From NCBI RefSeq assembly GCF_000420485.1, contig NZ_ATVA01000011.1:186001-250000 (forward strand): a stretch of DNA of 64,000 bases, written 5' to 3'. Position numbers and translations under genes: made by a program. Below the pieces are notes generated by a model. That model saw nothing but the letters and a program-made list of their open reading frames with translations. It was not told where the DNA came from and ran no database searches. The stretch comes from Paucidesulfovibrio longus DSM 6739 (GTDB lineage: Bacteria > Desulfobacterota > Desulfovibrionia > Desulfovibrionales > Desulfovibrionaceae). Below, piece by piece: positions 24,798 to 32,469 of the stretch. Within the stretch, counting starts at the first letter, position 1; each line of letters opens with the position of its first letter.

Positions 24798-25940
24798 TCA
24801 ATCCAGCGTCTGGCGATACCGCTTCAGGCCCACGATGACGATCACGGTCCAGAAAAGCAGGATGGGCCAGGCATGGGGCATGGACTCGCCGATGCCGTTG
24901 CCCTTGAGCAGGATGCCCCGCGCGAGCCGGAGGTAGTGCGTCAGGGGCAGGACCGAGCCTACGTACTGCGCCCATTCGGGCATGCCCCGGAACGGGAACA
25001 TGAACCCGGAGAGCAGCAGCGAGGGGAGGAAGAAGAAGATGGACATCTGCACGGCCTGGAGCTGGTTCCGGGCGATGGTGGAGATGGTCACGCCCACGCT
25101 GAGGTTCGCGCCGATGAAGATCAGTGTCAGCAGGAGCAGGAGCGCCAGGGAGCCGTGCATGGGCACGCCGAAGAGCACCTTTGCCGCCGTGAGGATCAGG
25201 AGCACCTGGATGTAGCCGACCATGACGTAGGGCAGGATCTTGCCGAGGGTCACTTCCAGCGGGCGCACCGGAGTGGTCAGCAGGTTTTCCATGGTGCCGC
25301 GCTCGCGTTCGCGGGTGATGGCCAGGGAGGTGATCATGGTCAGGGTCATGGTCAGGATCACGCCCATGAGGCCCGGCACGATGTTGTACTGGCTTTCGGC
25401 CTCCGGGTTGTATTCCGCGTGGGTGAGGATTTCCACCGGGGACGGACCCGCCGCGAGCGTGGCCAGGGGGCCGCGCAGGAGCGGGGCCAGGGCGTGGTCC
25501 ACGATGGCGGGGAGATTCTTCAGCGCGCCGCCCGTGGCCACGGGGTCCGTGGCGTCCGCTTCCACGAACAGGGCGGGCCGGTCGCCGCGCACGAGGTCGC
25601 GTCCGAAGTTCTCCGGGATGGTCACGGCGAACTGCACCTCGCCCAGGTCCAGGAGCCTGAGGATTTCGGCGCGGGAGTCCGGCAGCACGCGCACCTCGAA
25701 ATAGTCGCTGTTGCGCATGGCCGCCACGATGGAGCGGGCATAGGGCGAGTTGTCCGCCGAGAGCACGGCCGTGGGCAGGTGGCGCGGGTCCGAGTTGATG
25801 GCGTAGCCGAAGAGCACCAGCTGCATCAGGGGGATGCCGATCATCATGGCGAAGGTCAGGCGGTCGCGGCGCATCTGCACGAACTCCTTGCGGACCACGG
25901 CCTTGAAGCGGGACCAGGAAAAACGCTTGAAAGCGGCCAT
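24798..25940 (-). CDS. ABC-2 type transporter permease (YhhJ/YbhR-like)
   Basis: 380 residues. N-terminal helix after FVQMRRDRLTFAMMIGIPLMQLVLFGYAIN, a large extracytoplasmic domain (about 50-170), then five more helices; TRERERGTMENLLTTPVRPLE is the conserved ABC-2 loop. This is the membrane channel for the ATPase encoded 1 nt upstream. With the HlyD-type adaptor it forms an efflux system like E. coli YbhGFSR or YhiI-RbbA-YhhJ. Those systems have two permeases or a double ATPase; here only one permease is present. Substrate unknown. Confidence 0.93.
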   Translation of the reverse strand: MAAFKRFSWSRFKAVVRKEFVQMRRDRLTFAMMIGIPLMQLVLFGYAINSDPRHLPTAVLSADNSPYARSIVAAMRNSDYFEVRVLPDSRAEILRLLDLGEVQFAVTIPENFGRDLVRGDRPALFVEADATDPVATGGALKNLPAIVDHALAPLLRGPLATLAAGPSPVEILTHAEYNPEAESQYNIVPGLMGVILTMTLTMITSLAITRERERGTMENLLTTPVRPLEVTLGKILPYVMVGYIQVLLILTAAKVLFGVPMHGSLALLLLLTLIFIGANLSVGVTISTIARNQLQAVQMSIFFFLPSLLLSGFMFPFRGMPEWAQYVGSVLPLTHYLRLARGILLKGNGIGESMPHAWPILLFWTVIVIVGLKRYRQTLD

Positions 25941-25941
25941 T

Positions 25942-26877
25942 TCAATTCACCTCGGCATTGCGCATCAGATCGATGAAGACCATTTCCAGGCTGGTTTCGG
26001 CGCGGCTCCAGCGAAACCCGTCGGCATACTTCCGGGAAAGCTCCTCCAGGCGGGCGTCGTCGCGGCCGCAGACGTTCAGCGTCACGCCCACGGGCACGAC
26101 CTGGTTCACGCCGGGCTCCTCGCCCAGCTCGCGCGAAAGTTCGAACACGGCTTCGGAATCGCCCGCTTCGGCCCGCACCGCCCAGGTGATCAGGCCGGAA
26201 TCGCGGACGAGCTCCTCGGTGGAGCCTTGCGCCAGGAGGTTGCCGTAGGCGATGTAGGCCAGCCGGTGGCAGCGTTCGGCCTCGTCCATGTAGTGCGTGG
26301 AGATCAGCGCGGTCAGTCCTTGGCCCGCGAGATTGTGGACCTCGTCCCAGAAATCGCGGCGCGCGCCGGGGTCCACGCCCGCGGTGGGCTCGTCCAGGAG
26401 CAGCAGCAGCGGACGGTGCTGGGTGCAGGCCCCCAGGGCGAGGCGCTGCTTCCAGCCGCCGGAAAGCGAACCCGCGAGGTTTTCCGTATAGCGCTCCAGG
26501 CCCATGCGCTCGATGGTGTGGTCCACCTCGGCGCGCACGTTCTCCAGTCCGTAGACGCGGGCCATGAATTCGAGGTTTTCGCGCACGGTCAGGTCTTCAT
26601 ACAGGCTGAAGCGCTGGGCCATGTAGCCCACCTGCGGCTTGATCTCGGCGGCCTGGGTGCGGATGTCGAGGCCGAGGCAGGAGCCTTCGCCCGCGTCGGG
26701 CCGCAGCAGTCCGCAAAGCATGCGGATGAAGGTGGTCTTTCCCGAACCGTTGGGGCCGAGAAAGCCGAAGATTTCCCCTTTGCGGACCTGCATGTCCAGG
26801 CCGTTGACCACGGTGCGCTTGCCGAAGATCTTGGTCAGGCCGTGCACGTCGATGACCACTTCGCGGGCGTTCGTCAT
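25942..26877 (-). CDS. ABC transporter ATPase
   Basis: 311 residues, a single nucleotide-binding domain. Walker A GPNGSGKT, Q-loop VGYMAQRFSLYEDLTV, signature LSGGWKQRLALG, Walker B LLLLDEPTAGVDP and switch His in STHYMDEAERC are intact. The C-terminal 80 residues form a small regulatory-type domain. It powers the permease that follows after 1 nt. Its ATG overlaps the HlyD gene stop by 4 bp (ATGA), so the two are translationally coupled. Confidence 0.96.
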   Translation of the reverse strand: MTNAREVVIDVHGLTKIFGKRTVVNGLDMQVRKGEIFGFLGPNGSGKTTFIRMLCGLLRPDAGEGSCLGLDIRTQAAEIKPQVGYMAQRFSLYEDLTVRENLEFMARVYGLENVRAEVDHTIERMGLERYTENLAGSLSGGWKQRLALGACTQHRPLLLLLDEPTAGVDPGARRDFWDEVHNLAGQGLTALISTHYMDEAERCHRLAYIAYGNLLAQGSTEELVRDSGLITWAVRAEAGDSEAVFELSRELGEEPGVNQVVPVGVTLNVCGRDDARLEELSRKYADGFRWSRAETSLEMVFIDLMRNAEVN

Positions 26878-27899
26878 TGCGCGGCCTTTGCGGTTCCGGT
26901 CTGTCCGGCGGCCAGGGCCACGTCCACGGGCTGCCCCGGCCGAAGCTCGGTTTCGTGTCCCGGCGCGGGGCGGGCCTCCACCCGGAAGACCAGCTTGGCG
27001 CGGTTCTGGCTCGAATAGATCACCGGAGGGGTGTATTCCGCTTCCGGCGAGACGTAGCTGATGGTCACGGCAACGGGCGCGGGAGCGCCGTCAAAGCCGA
27101 TTTCGGCCTTCATGCCGGGTCGGAGCGTCCCGGCGAGGGTTTCGGGAACGAAAAAAATGACCTTGATGTTTTCGGGCGGCAAGAGCGAAACCACGGGACG
27201 CCCCGCCGCGACCCATTCGCCCCGGTCGTAGTAGGTGTCGAAGACGAGCCCGGAAACTGGCGCGCTCTGGGTCTTCTGGTCCAGGTTCCAGCGGGCCTGC
27301 TCCAACTTGGCGCGGGCCGCGTCCAGCTCGGCCTGGGCCGCGGCCACCTCGTCGCTGCGGCCGCCCAGCCGGGCCGTGTTCAGTTCGGCCTGGATGCGGT
27401 TGCTGGCCTGCCGCGCCGTTTCATACTCGGTCCGGGCGAGGTCCAGTTCCTGGGCGGAGATGGTCCGCTCCTCAAAGAGCCGCTTCTTGCGTTCGTAGTC
27501 CTTGCGGGCGTAGCTCAGGCTGGAGTCCGCCTCGCGGAGCTGCGCCTGGATGGCGGCCAGTTCCGAGGGGCGCTGTCCCTTGGTCTTGTCGGCCAGGGAA
27601 TTTTCCGCCCGCAGGACGTTCTGTTCGGCCTCGTCCACGGCGGCGCGCTCGTAGGCGTCCTCCAGCCGGAAGAGCGGTTCGCCCGCGCGGACCTCGCCGC
27701 CCCGGCGCACGTCCAGGGATTCCAGCCTGCCCGCCAGGGGCGAGGCCACGTCCACGTAATCCCCTTCCACATAGCCCTGGAGCGTGGCGGCGTCGTCACA
27801 CCCCGCCAGAAGCGCGGCGAGCAGCAGGGCGAGGGCCATGCCAGCGGAAAAGGATCCGGCTCTGCGCCGGGTCAGGCGATGGATTGAACGCTTTCGCAC
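26874..27899 (-). CDS. HlyD/membrane-fusion family efflux adaptor (lipoprotein)
   Basis: 341 residues. Signal sequence ending in LLAALLAGC, a lipobox, so probably anchored by lipid at the inner membrane's periplasmic face. Barrel-sandwich halves (GDYVDVASPLAGRLESLDVRR and QSAPVSGLVFDTYYDRGEWV) flank a long coiled-coil hairpin (about 95-200). It links the ABC pump to an outer-membrane channel not encoded here. The GTG start at 27899 has GGAGGAATCCCC before it and lies inside the end of the TetR gene (28-bp overlap). Confidence 0.93.
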   Translation of the reverse strand: MRKRSIHRLTRRRAGSFSAGMALALLLAALLAGCDDAATLQGYVEGDYVDVASPLAGRLESLDVRRGGEVRAGEPLFRLEDAYERAAVDEAEQNVLRAENSLADKTKGQRPSELAAIQAQLREADSSLSYARKDYERKKRLFEERTISAQELDLARTEYETARQASNRIQAELNTARLGGRSDEVAAAQAELDAARAKLEQARWNLDQKTQSAPVSGLVFDTYYDRGEWVAAGRPVVSLLPPENIKVIFFVPETLAGTLRPGMKAEIGFDGAPAPVAVTISYVSPEAEYTPPVIYSSQNRAKLVFRVEARPAPGHETELRPGQPVDVALAAGQTGTAKAAQ

Positions 27900-28522
27900 G
27901 GGGATTCCTCCACGGGGATGTCGCGCGGGGCGAGCATTTCACGGAATATGTTCCAGTTCCTTCCCACCTGGGCTTCCAGGTCGAATTCGCCCCGGCGGAG
28001 AAAGAACATGTGCGCGGGCAGCAGGATTTGTCCGAGAAAGAGCACGGCCAGATCCTTGGGGTCCACGTCGTCCCGGATGCGTCCGGCGCGCTGTCCCTGG
28101 GCCATGATCCCGGCGATGCCCGCGATCATGGCATCCTGCCCCTTGATGAGCATTTCGCGGAAGGGGCTTCCCTGGCCTGCGATGTCCTCCGAGAAGATGA
28201 TGCGCGGCACGGCCCCGTTGCTTTGGATCAGGGCCAGGTGCCGTTTCCAGAACCGCTCCAGCCCCAGCAGGGCGTCGGGTTCCGTGGAAGACGCCTCCAG
28301 GTTGGAGAGCAGCATGGTCCGCAGCAGGCCGAAGGCGGCGCGAAGGATGTCGCTCCTGCTCTTGAAGTGCCGATACAGCGCCGAGGGAACCAGGCCCACG
28401 GCCTCGGCCACGGCCGTGACCGTCACGGCGCGCAGCCCGTTTTCGGCCAGTTTCAGCGCGGCCCGCGCGATCTGCTCCTGACGGCTGTCGGTGTCCATGC
28501 GTTGATTTGCGGTGTCCTGCAC
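27872..28522 (-). CDS. TetR/AcrR-family repressor of the efflux operon
   Basis: 216 residues from the GTG at 28522, which has AAGGAG 8 nt upstream. The N-terminal helix-turn-helix is VTVTAVAEAVGLVPSALYRHF with the following KSRSDILRAAF; the rest is the ligand-binding helical domain. First gene of the TetR-HlyD-ATPase-permease operon, an arrangement like cecR-ybhGFSR. A 26-bp palindrome immediately upstream is the likely operator, so the gene should repress its own operon until an unknown toxic ligand binds. Confidence 0.92.
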   Translation of the reverse strand: MQDTANQRMDTDSRQEQIARAALKLAENGLRAVTVTAVAEAVGLVPSALYRHFKSRSDILRAAFGLLRTMLLSNLEASSTEPDALLGLERFWKRHLALIQSNGAVPRIIFSEDIAGQGSPFREMLIKGQDAMIAGIAGIMAQGQRAGRIRDDVDPKDLAVLFLGQILLPAHMFFLRRGEFDLEAQVGRNWNIFREMLAPRDIPVEESPCESVQSIA

Positions 28523-28534
28523 GTTCTTTGCTCC

Positions 28535-28560
28535 TTGTGAATGTGAATTCACTTTCACAA
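28535..28560. promoter_or_regulatory. TetR operator palindrome
   Basis: 26-bp inverted repeat centred on GAATTC; half-sites TTGTGAATGTGAA and TTGTGAAAGTGAA match at 12 of 13 positions. It lies 13 nt upstream of the TetR start and touches its SD, a position fit for autorepression. Confidence 0.8.
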
Positions 28561-28620
28561 ACGCGAGATGGATTGTCAAGCGTTCTGGCCGGGAAAATAT
28601 CGGATTGCCGGTGCAGCTAC

Positions 28621-28795
28621 GGAAAGGGCAGGAAGGCGCGGGAGGCTGGGAAGCGCCGGAAATGCCGGAAAAGCGGGAAGGCGCAGGAGGGGAGGAAGGC
28701 GCGGAAAGAGCGGAAAGAGTGGGAAGCGCGGACGGCTGGGAAGGCTTGTGGAAGGCTGGGAAGCGCGGGAAATGCGGGAGGGAAGGAAGGCGCGG
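28621..28795. repeat. Polypurine degenerate repeat tract
   Basis: About 175 bp almost entirely of G and A on the plus strand, built from variations on GGGAAGCGC, GGAAGGCGC and GGAAATGC in irregular tandem. It fills the space between the DUF362 stop and the TetR operator region. No ORF of plausible composition runs through it. Confidence 0.75.
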
Positions 28796-29725
28796 TCAGC
28801 CGCGCAGGCCGAGGCGGTGCAGCAGGCTGCGCAGCCTGCCTTTTGCCACTCGGAGCGGGTGGAATGTTTCCGGGTCGAGCGTCCGGGGAATCTCGAAACC
28901 CGAAGCGTCGAAGGCGGCGGGGGATTCGAGGGGATAGGCGAGCCGTTTCGGGTCGGCTCCGGCCCGGCCCCGTCTTCGCGCCTCGGCCCAGAGGGGCACC
29001 TTTTCCGGGGAGAGCCCAAGCAGGCCGTAGACCGCCGTATCCAGGGCAATGGGATCGGCGCAGGCGGCGAGAAGCCCCAGTTCGAAGGCCACGCCCTTGA
29101 CCGGGCCGGAGCGGTGCATGGGCCGGATGGCGTCCAGCAGCGTGAACGTGGGCGGCAGGGCCTCGGCAACGTCCAGGATCAATGCCGGGAATCGGTTGCC
29201 CTGGTCGCCGTGCCGGGCATGGGCCACGGCCTTTCGCCAGCCCGTGACGCAGCCGAAGAGGTTCTTGACCGCGCAGGTCAGGCGCATCTGGCAGTGGGCC
29301 TTGAGTCTCGGCAGGTTCACGATCATTTCGGCGTCGCGGGCCGTGCGCGAGAGGCCGATTTCCGCTCCGAAGGAAAGCCGCAGCGGCTCTGGGCGGCCCA
29401 AGCTCCGGACGCGCAGCCCCAAGGGGCGCAGCGCCTGCGCGAGTCCGCTGGCGCGGGCCACCTGGCCCGCCGTGCCGAAGGCAGGGGAGTCGGCCACCGT
29501 GACGGTCGCGCCCAGGTCCAGCAGGTGCTGGCAGACCGCGCGGACCACCAGGGGGTGGGTGCAGGAGAGTCCCGCATTGCCGCGCGAAACGAGGTTCGGC
29601 TTGACCAGCACGCGCTGGCCCCGCTGCGGCGCGCAGCCGATCTCGTCCAGCAGCAGCCGGACCGCCGGTTCGAGCAGGGTGGATTCGTATTCCAGGATGC
29701 GGGCCAGGGCCACGGGAATGCGCAT
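28796..29725 (-). CDS. DUF362 domain-containing protein
   Basis: 309 residues. Conserved DUF362 segments are GQRVLVKPNLVSR, HPLVVRAVCQHLLDLGATVTVADSP, and IVNLPRLKAHCQMRLTCAVKNLFGCV. DUF362 proteins often accompany iron-sulfur or corrinoid systems, but the function is unknown; no ferredoxin domain is fused here. The C-terminus is basic (KGRLRSLLHRLGLRG). AGGAG precedes the ATG by about 7 nt. The gene is divergent from a tandem ATPase gene only 78 bp away. Confidence 0.9.
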   Translation of the reverse strand: MRIPVALARILEYESTLLEPAVRLLLDEIGCAPQRGQRVLVKPNLVSRGNAGLSCTHPLVVRAVCQHLLDLGATVTVADSPAFGTAGQVARASGLAQALRPLGLRVRSLGRPEPLRLSFGAEIGLSRTARDAEMIVNLPRLKAHCQMRLTCAVKNLFGCVTGWRKAVAHARHGDQGNRFPALILDVAEALPPTFTLLDAIRPMHRSGPVKGVAFELGLLAACADPIALDTAVYGLLGLSPEKVPLWAEARRRGRAGADPKRLAYPLESPAAFDASGFEIPRTLDPETFHPLRVAKGRLRSLLHRLGLRG

Positions 29726-29803
29726 GAACCACTCCTGCCCGGATTCGCTGGCGAAGGCAAGCGGGGTTGCGCTTCGCGATGCAAAGGAGCAAAATATTCA
29801 ATC

Positions 29804-31270
29804 ATGAACACGGAAAATCCATTGATCCGACTGCGGCGCGCCTCGGTGCGTCGGGGAGGAAAGACCATACTCGGCTGCGTCGATTTCGCGTTGCGCCGCG
29901 GCGAGCATGTCGCCGTGCTCGGCGGCAACGGTGCGGGCAAGTCCACGCTGCTTTCCCTGTGCCGGGGCGACCTGCCGCCCACGGAAGGGGAGCGCGTCTA
30001 TGATTTCGGCGCCGGACCGCAGGTGTCGCCCATCGGCCTGCGCGAACGCATGGGCCTCGTTTCCGCGGCCCTGCACGACAAATACGCCTGCTCCGACTGG
30101 CGCATCAGCGTGGAGGAGGCCGTTGCCTCGGCGTTCCAGGATTCCTGGCTCTGCTACAATCCGCCCCTGGAAAAGGAACGCGCCGAGGCCAGAGCCATGC
30201 TCGACGACCTCGGCATCGCCGACCTGGCCGACCAGCCTGTTTCCGGGCTTTCCACGGGACAACTCCGGGCTGTGCTTCTGGCCCGCGCCCTGGTCACGAG
30301 GCCGGAGGTGCTCTTTCTGGACGAGTGCCTGGACGGCCTGGACGCGGCTGCCCGCAAGCTGATCATGCAGCTCATGAACCGTGCGGCCGGGCGGTGCACC
30401 CTGGTTTGCGCCGTGCACCACCAGGCCGACATCCCGGCGTCGGTGCGCCGCGCCCTGCTCCTGCGCGAGGGGAGCGTCGTGGCTTCGGGAGCCCTGGAAG
30501 AGGTTGCGGCGCATCGGCGCGACCATGAGGACGGGGAGTGCCTCGCCGAGCTGCCGGCTCCGCCCGACCTGGACGTGCCCTACATCTTTCGGCTGGAGAA
30601 CGTCTCCGTGGTTTTCGCGGGGCGCAAGGCCCTGGACGGACTGGACTGGACCGTGCGCCCCGGCGAGAACTGGGCCGTGCTCGGCGGCAACGGCGCGGGC
30701 AAGTCCACGCTGCTTCGGGTGCTCCTCGGCCTGGAGGACGTGTATCCGGGCGGACGCCTGGGCTGGTTCGGAGTGGACGAACTGCCGGACCTGACCGAGG
30801 TGCGCCGCAGGGTCGGCTATGCCTCGCCCCTGCTCCAGGGAAGCTACTCCTACGATCTGCCCGTCCGGGAAACGGTCTGGTCGGGCTATTTCGGCAGCGT
30901 CGGGCTCTACGAGCAGCCGGACGAGGAACAAAAGGCGCGGGCCGAGCTGTACCTGCGCTTCTTCGGCCTGGACCGTCTGGCGGACCGGCGCATCCGCAGT
31001 CTATCCTACGGCCAGCTGCGCCGCGTTCTTCTGGCCCGCGCCGCCGTGTCCGGCCCTGCGCTGCTGCTGCTCGACGAGCCTCTTTCCGGCCTGGACCGCC
31101 GCGCCCGGCCCAAGGTGCTCGGGCTGCTGGAACGCCTTGCCGCGACAGGAACCCATTTCGTCTATGTGACCCACCATGTCGAGGAGCTTTTCCCGGCCAT
31201 CGATCACGTCCTGCATCTGGAACAGGGGCGGGCCGTGTATTGCGGGCTGCGCGAGAATCTTCGTTCTTGA
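29804..31270 (+). CDS. Tandem-domain ABC ATPase, ModF-like
   Basis: 488 residues with two complete nucleotide-binding domains. Each has Walker A GGNGAGKSTLL; signatures are LSTGQLRAVLLARAL and LSYGQLRRVLLARAA; Walker B regions are VLFLDECLDGLD and LLLLDEPLSGLD. This layout matches E. coli ModF (also called PhrA), a soluble tandem ATPase linked to the molybdate locus. There is no permease or binding protein nearby, so it is an orphan. It starts at the ATG at 29804; the closest SD (AAAGGAG) is about 15 nt away, longer than usual. Confidence 0.88.
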   Translation: MNTENPLIRLRRASVRRGGKTILGCVDFALRRGEHVAVLGGNGAGKSTLLSLCRGDLPPTEGERVYDFGAGPQVSPIGLRERMGLVSAALHDKYACSDWRISVEEAVASAFQDSWLCYNPPLEKERAEARAMLDDLGIADLADQPVSGLSTGQLRAVLLARALVTRPEVLFLDECLDGLDAAARKLIMQLMNRAAGRCTLVCAVHHQADIPASVRRALLLREGSVVASGALEEVAAHRRDHEDGECLAELPAPPDLDVPYIFRLENVSVVFAGRKALDGLDWTVRPGENWAVLGGNGAGKSTLLRVLLGLEDVYPGGRLGWFGVDELPDLTEVRRRVGYASPLLQGSYSYDLPVRETVWSGYFGSVGLYEQPDEEQKARAELYLRFFGLDRLADRRIRSLSYGQLRRVLLARAAVSGPALLLLDEPLSGLDRRARPKVLGLLERLAATGTHFVYVTHHVEELFPAIDHVLHLEQGRAVYCGLRENLRS

Positions 31271-31407
31271 TTGTTGTTTTGCATTCAAAAATTATTGACT
31301 TTCGATAACTACGGGCGTAGCTCTGCCCTTGACGAAGGCATGCGTTCCTTGGTGCGCGATGCGAACGACGCGTTGCGCCGCATGCCGAAGACAAAGCGAG
31401 GTATGCG

Positions 31408-31950
31408 ATGGACAGGATCAAACGGGTCAGCGTCTGGTTCAAATGGCTGTTCATGGCGGCCCTTGTGGGGCTGCCCCTGCTGAATGCGCTGCTGTGGACC
31501 CTGGTGGACAGGGCCGATCTGGCGGGAGCGGTGAGCGTCGGCGGGGTCAATCTCGCCGGGATTCCCATGAGCGATCCCCTGACCTGGGACGCGCGGCTTC
31601 TGGCCCTGGGGGCGAGTCTGTTGCCCCTGGGCGCGAACATGGTCGCGCTGTTCAACCTGGTCCGGCTTTTCGGGCTGTATGCGGCCGGCGAGATCTTCTC
31701 GGTCCGCAACGTGCGCTGCATCCGCTTCCTCGGCTACGCGCTCATTGCGCGCCAGGCCGTGGACCCGCTTTTCCAGGCCCTGCTCAGCGCGGCGCTGACG
31801 CTGCACAATCCCGAAGGCCAGCGCGTGATCAGCGTGGGACTGAGCGATACCAACGTCACGGAACTGGTCATCGGCTTCGTCATTCTTCTGGTGTCCTGGG
31901 TCATGGACGAGGGCCGCAGGCTCAAGGACGAGGAAGCGCTCGTCATCTGA
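31408..31950 (+). CDS. DUF2975-type membrane protein
   Basis: 180 residues with four hydrophobic helices: WLFMAALVGLPLLNALLWTL, LLALGASLLPLGANMVALFNLV, a stretch around IRFLGYALIARQAVDPLF, and ELVIGFVILLVSWVMDEG. The end DEGRRLKDEEALVI is the characteristic finish of DUF2975 proteins, which are usually paired with a small XRE regulator as here (13-nt gap). Function unknown. GAGGT precedes the ATG. Confidence 0.85.
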   Translation: MDRIKRVSVWFKWLFMAALVGLPLLNALLWTLVDRADLAGAVSVGGVNLAGIPMSDPLTWDARLLALGASLLPLGANMVALFNLVRLFGLYAAGEIFSVRNVRCIRFLGYALIARQAVDPLFQALLSAALTLHNPEGQRVISVGLSDTNVTELVIGFVILLVSWVMDEGRRLKDEEALVI

Positions 31951-31963
31951 ATCGGGGGGAAGC

Positions 31964-32185
31964 ATGTCCATCGTCGTGAATCTGGACGTGATGCTCGCGC
32001 GCCGCAAGCTCAGCTCCAAGGAACTGGCCGAGGCCGTGGGCATCACCGTCCAGAACATCTCCATCCTCAAGACGGGAAAGGCCAAGGCCATCCGATTCGG
32101 CACGCTGGACGCCATCTGCCGTTTCCTTGAATGCCAGCCCGGCGATATTCTTGAATATCGGCCTGAGGTGGAACCGCTGAATTGA
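31964..32185 (+). CDS. XRE-family (Cro/CI-type) small transcriptional regulator
   Basis: 73 residues, almost all helix-turn-helix: MLARRKLSSKELAEAVGITVQNISILKTGKAKAIRF, then LDAICRFLECQPGDILEY. This is the YozG-type partner of DUF2975 membrane proteins. GGGGGGAAGC precedes the ATG. It probably regulates its own operon; the signal is unknown. Two TTGATC-type palindromes overlap and follow its stop codon. Confidence 0.93.
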   Translation: MSIVVNLDVMLARRKLSSKELAEAVGITVQNISILKTGKAKAIRFGTLDAICRFLECQPGDILEYRPEVEPLN

Positions 32186-32335
32186 TCATGATCTCGGAAG
32201 AAATTGCCTTGTTGTTCACTGTTGATCATTATTGATCAATCGACTCGGAATGACCGGAAGCCCGCGTCTTCCGACGGCGCACGGGCGCACGGGGGCACGG
32301 GCATCCCGCATCCGGGTGCGGGGGGGCGATGAAGG

Positions 32336-32458
32336 TCAGTCGCGCACGGCGGGATCCTGCGTGGCGAAAAGCGAGTCCGCCGAGGCGGCCGCCGGCAAGG
32401 CGCAAAACACGACAAGCCAGAGCAGGACGGGCAATGGCGTGAGAGGGGCGGCGGACAT
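32336..32458 (-). CDS. Possible 40-residue exported peptide
   Basis: An ATG at 32458 opens 40 codons ending at a TGA. The start is polar and short (MSAAPLTP), then a hydrophobic core (LPVLLWLVVFCALPAAAS) ending in an AxA-like cleavage site, and the mature part would be only about 13 residues (ADSLFATQDPAVRD). It starts 11 nt after the HD-GYP stop on the same strand, so it may be cotranscribed. The SD is weak (ACGGGAA). It could also be the remnant of a longer exported protein. The rest of 32186-32469 shows only two palindromes. Confidence 0.4.
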   Translation of the reverse strand: MSAAPLTPLPVLLWLVVFCALPAAASADSLFATQDPAVRD

Positions 32459-32469
32459 CAGGATTCCCG

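Noticed and set aside
21050-24838. Plus-strand reading frame of about 1260 residues opposite hypF
   Set aside because: A GC-bias shadow that overlaps intact serA and hypF and has no conserved motif.
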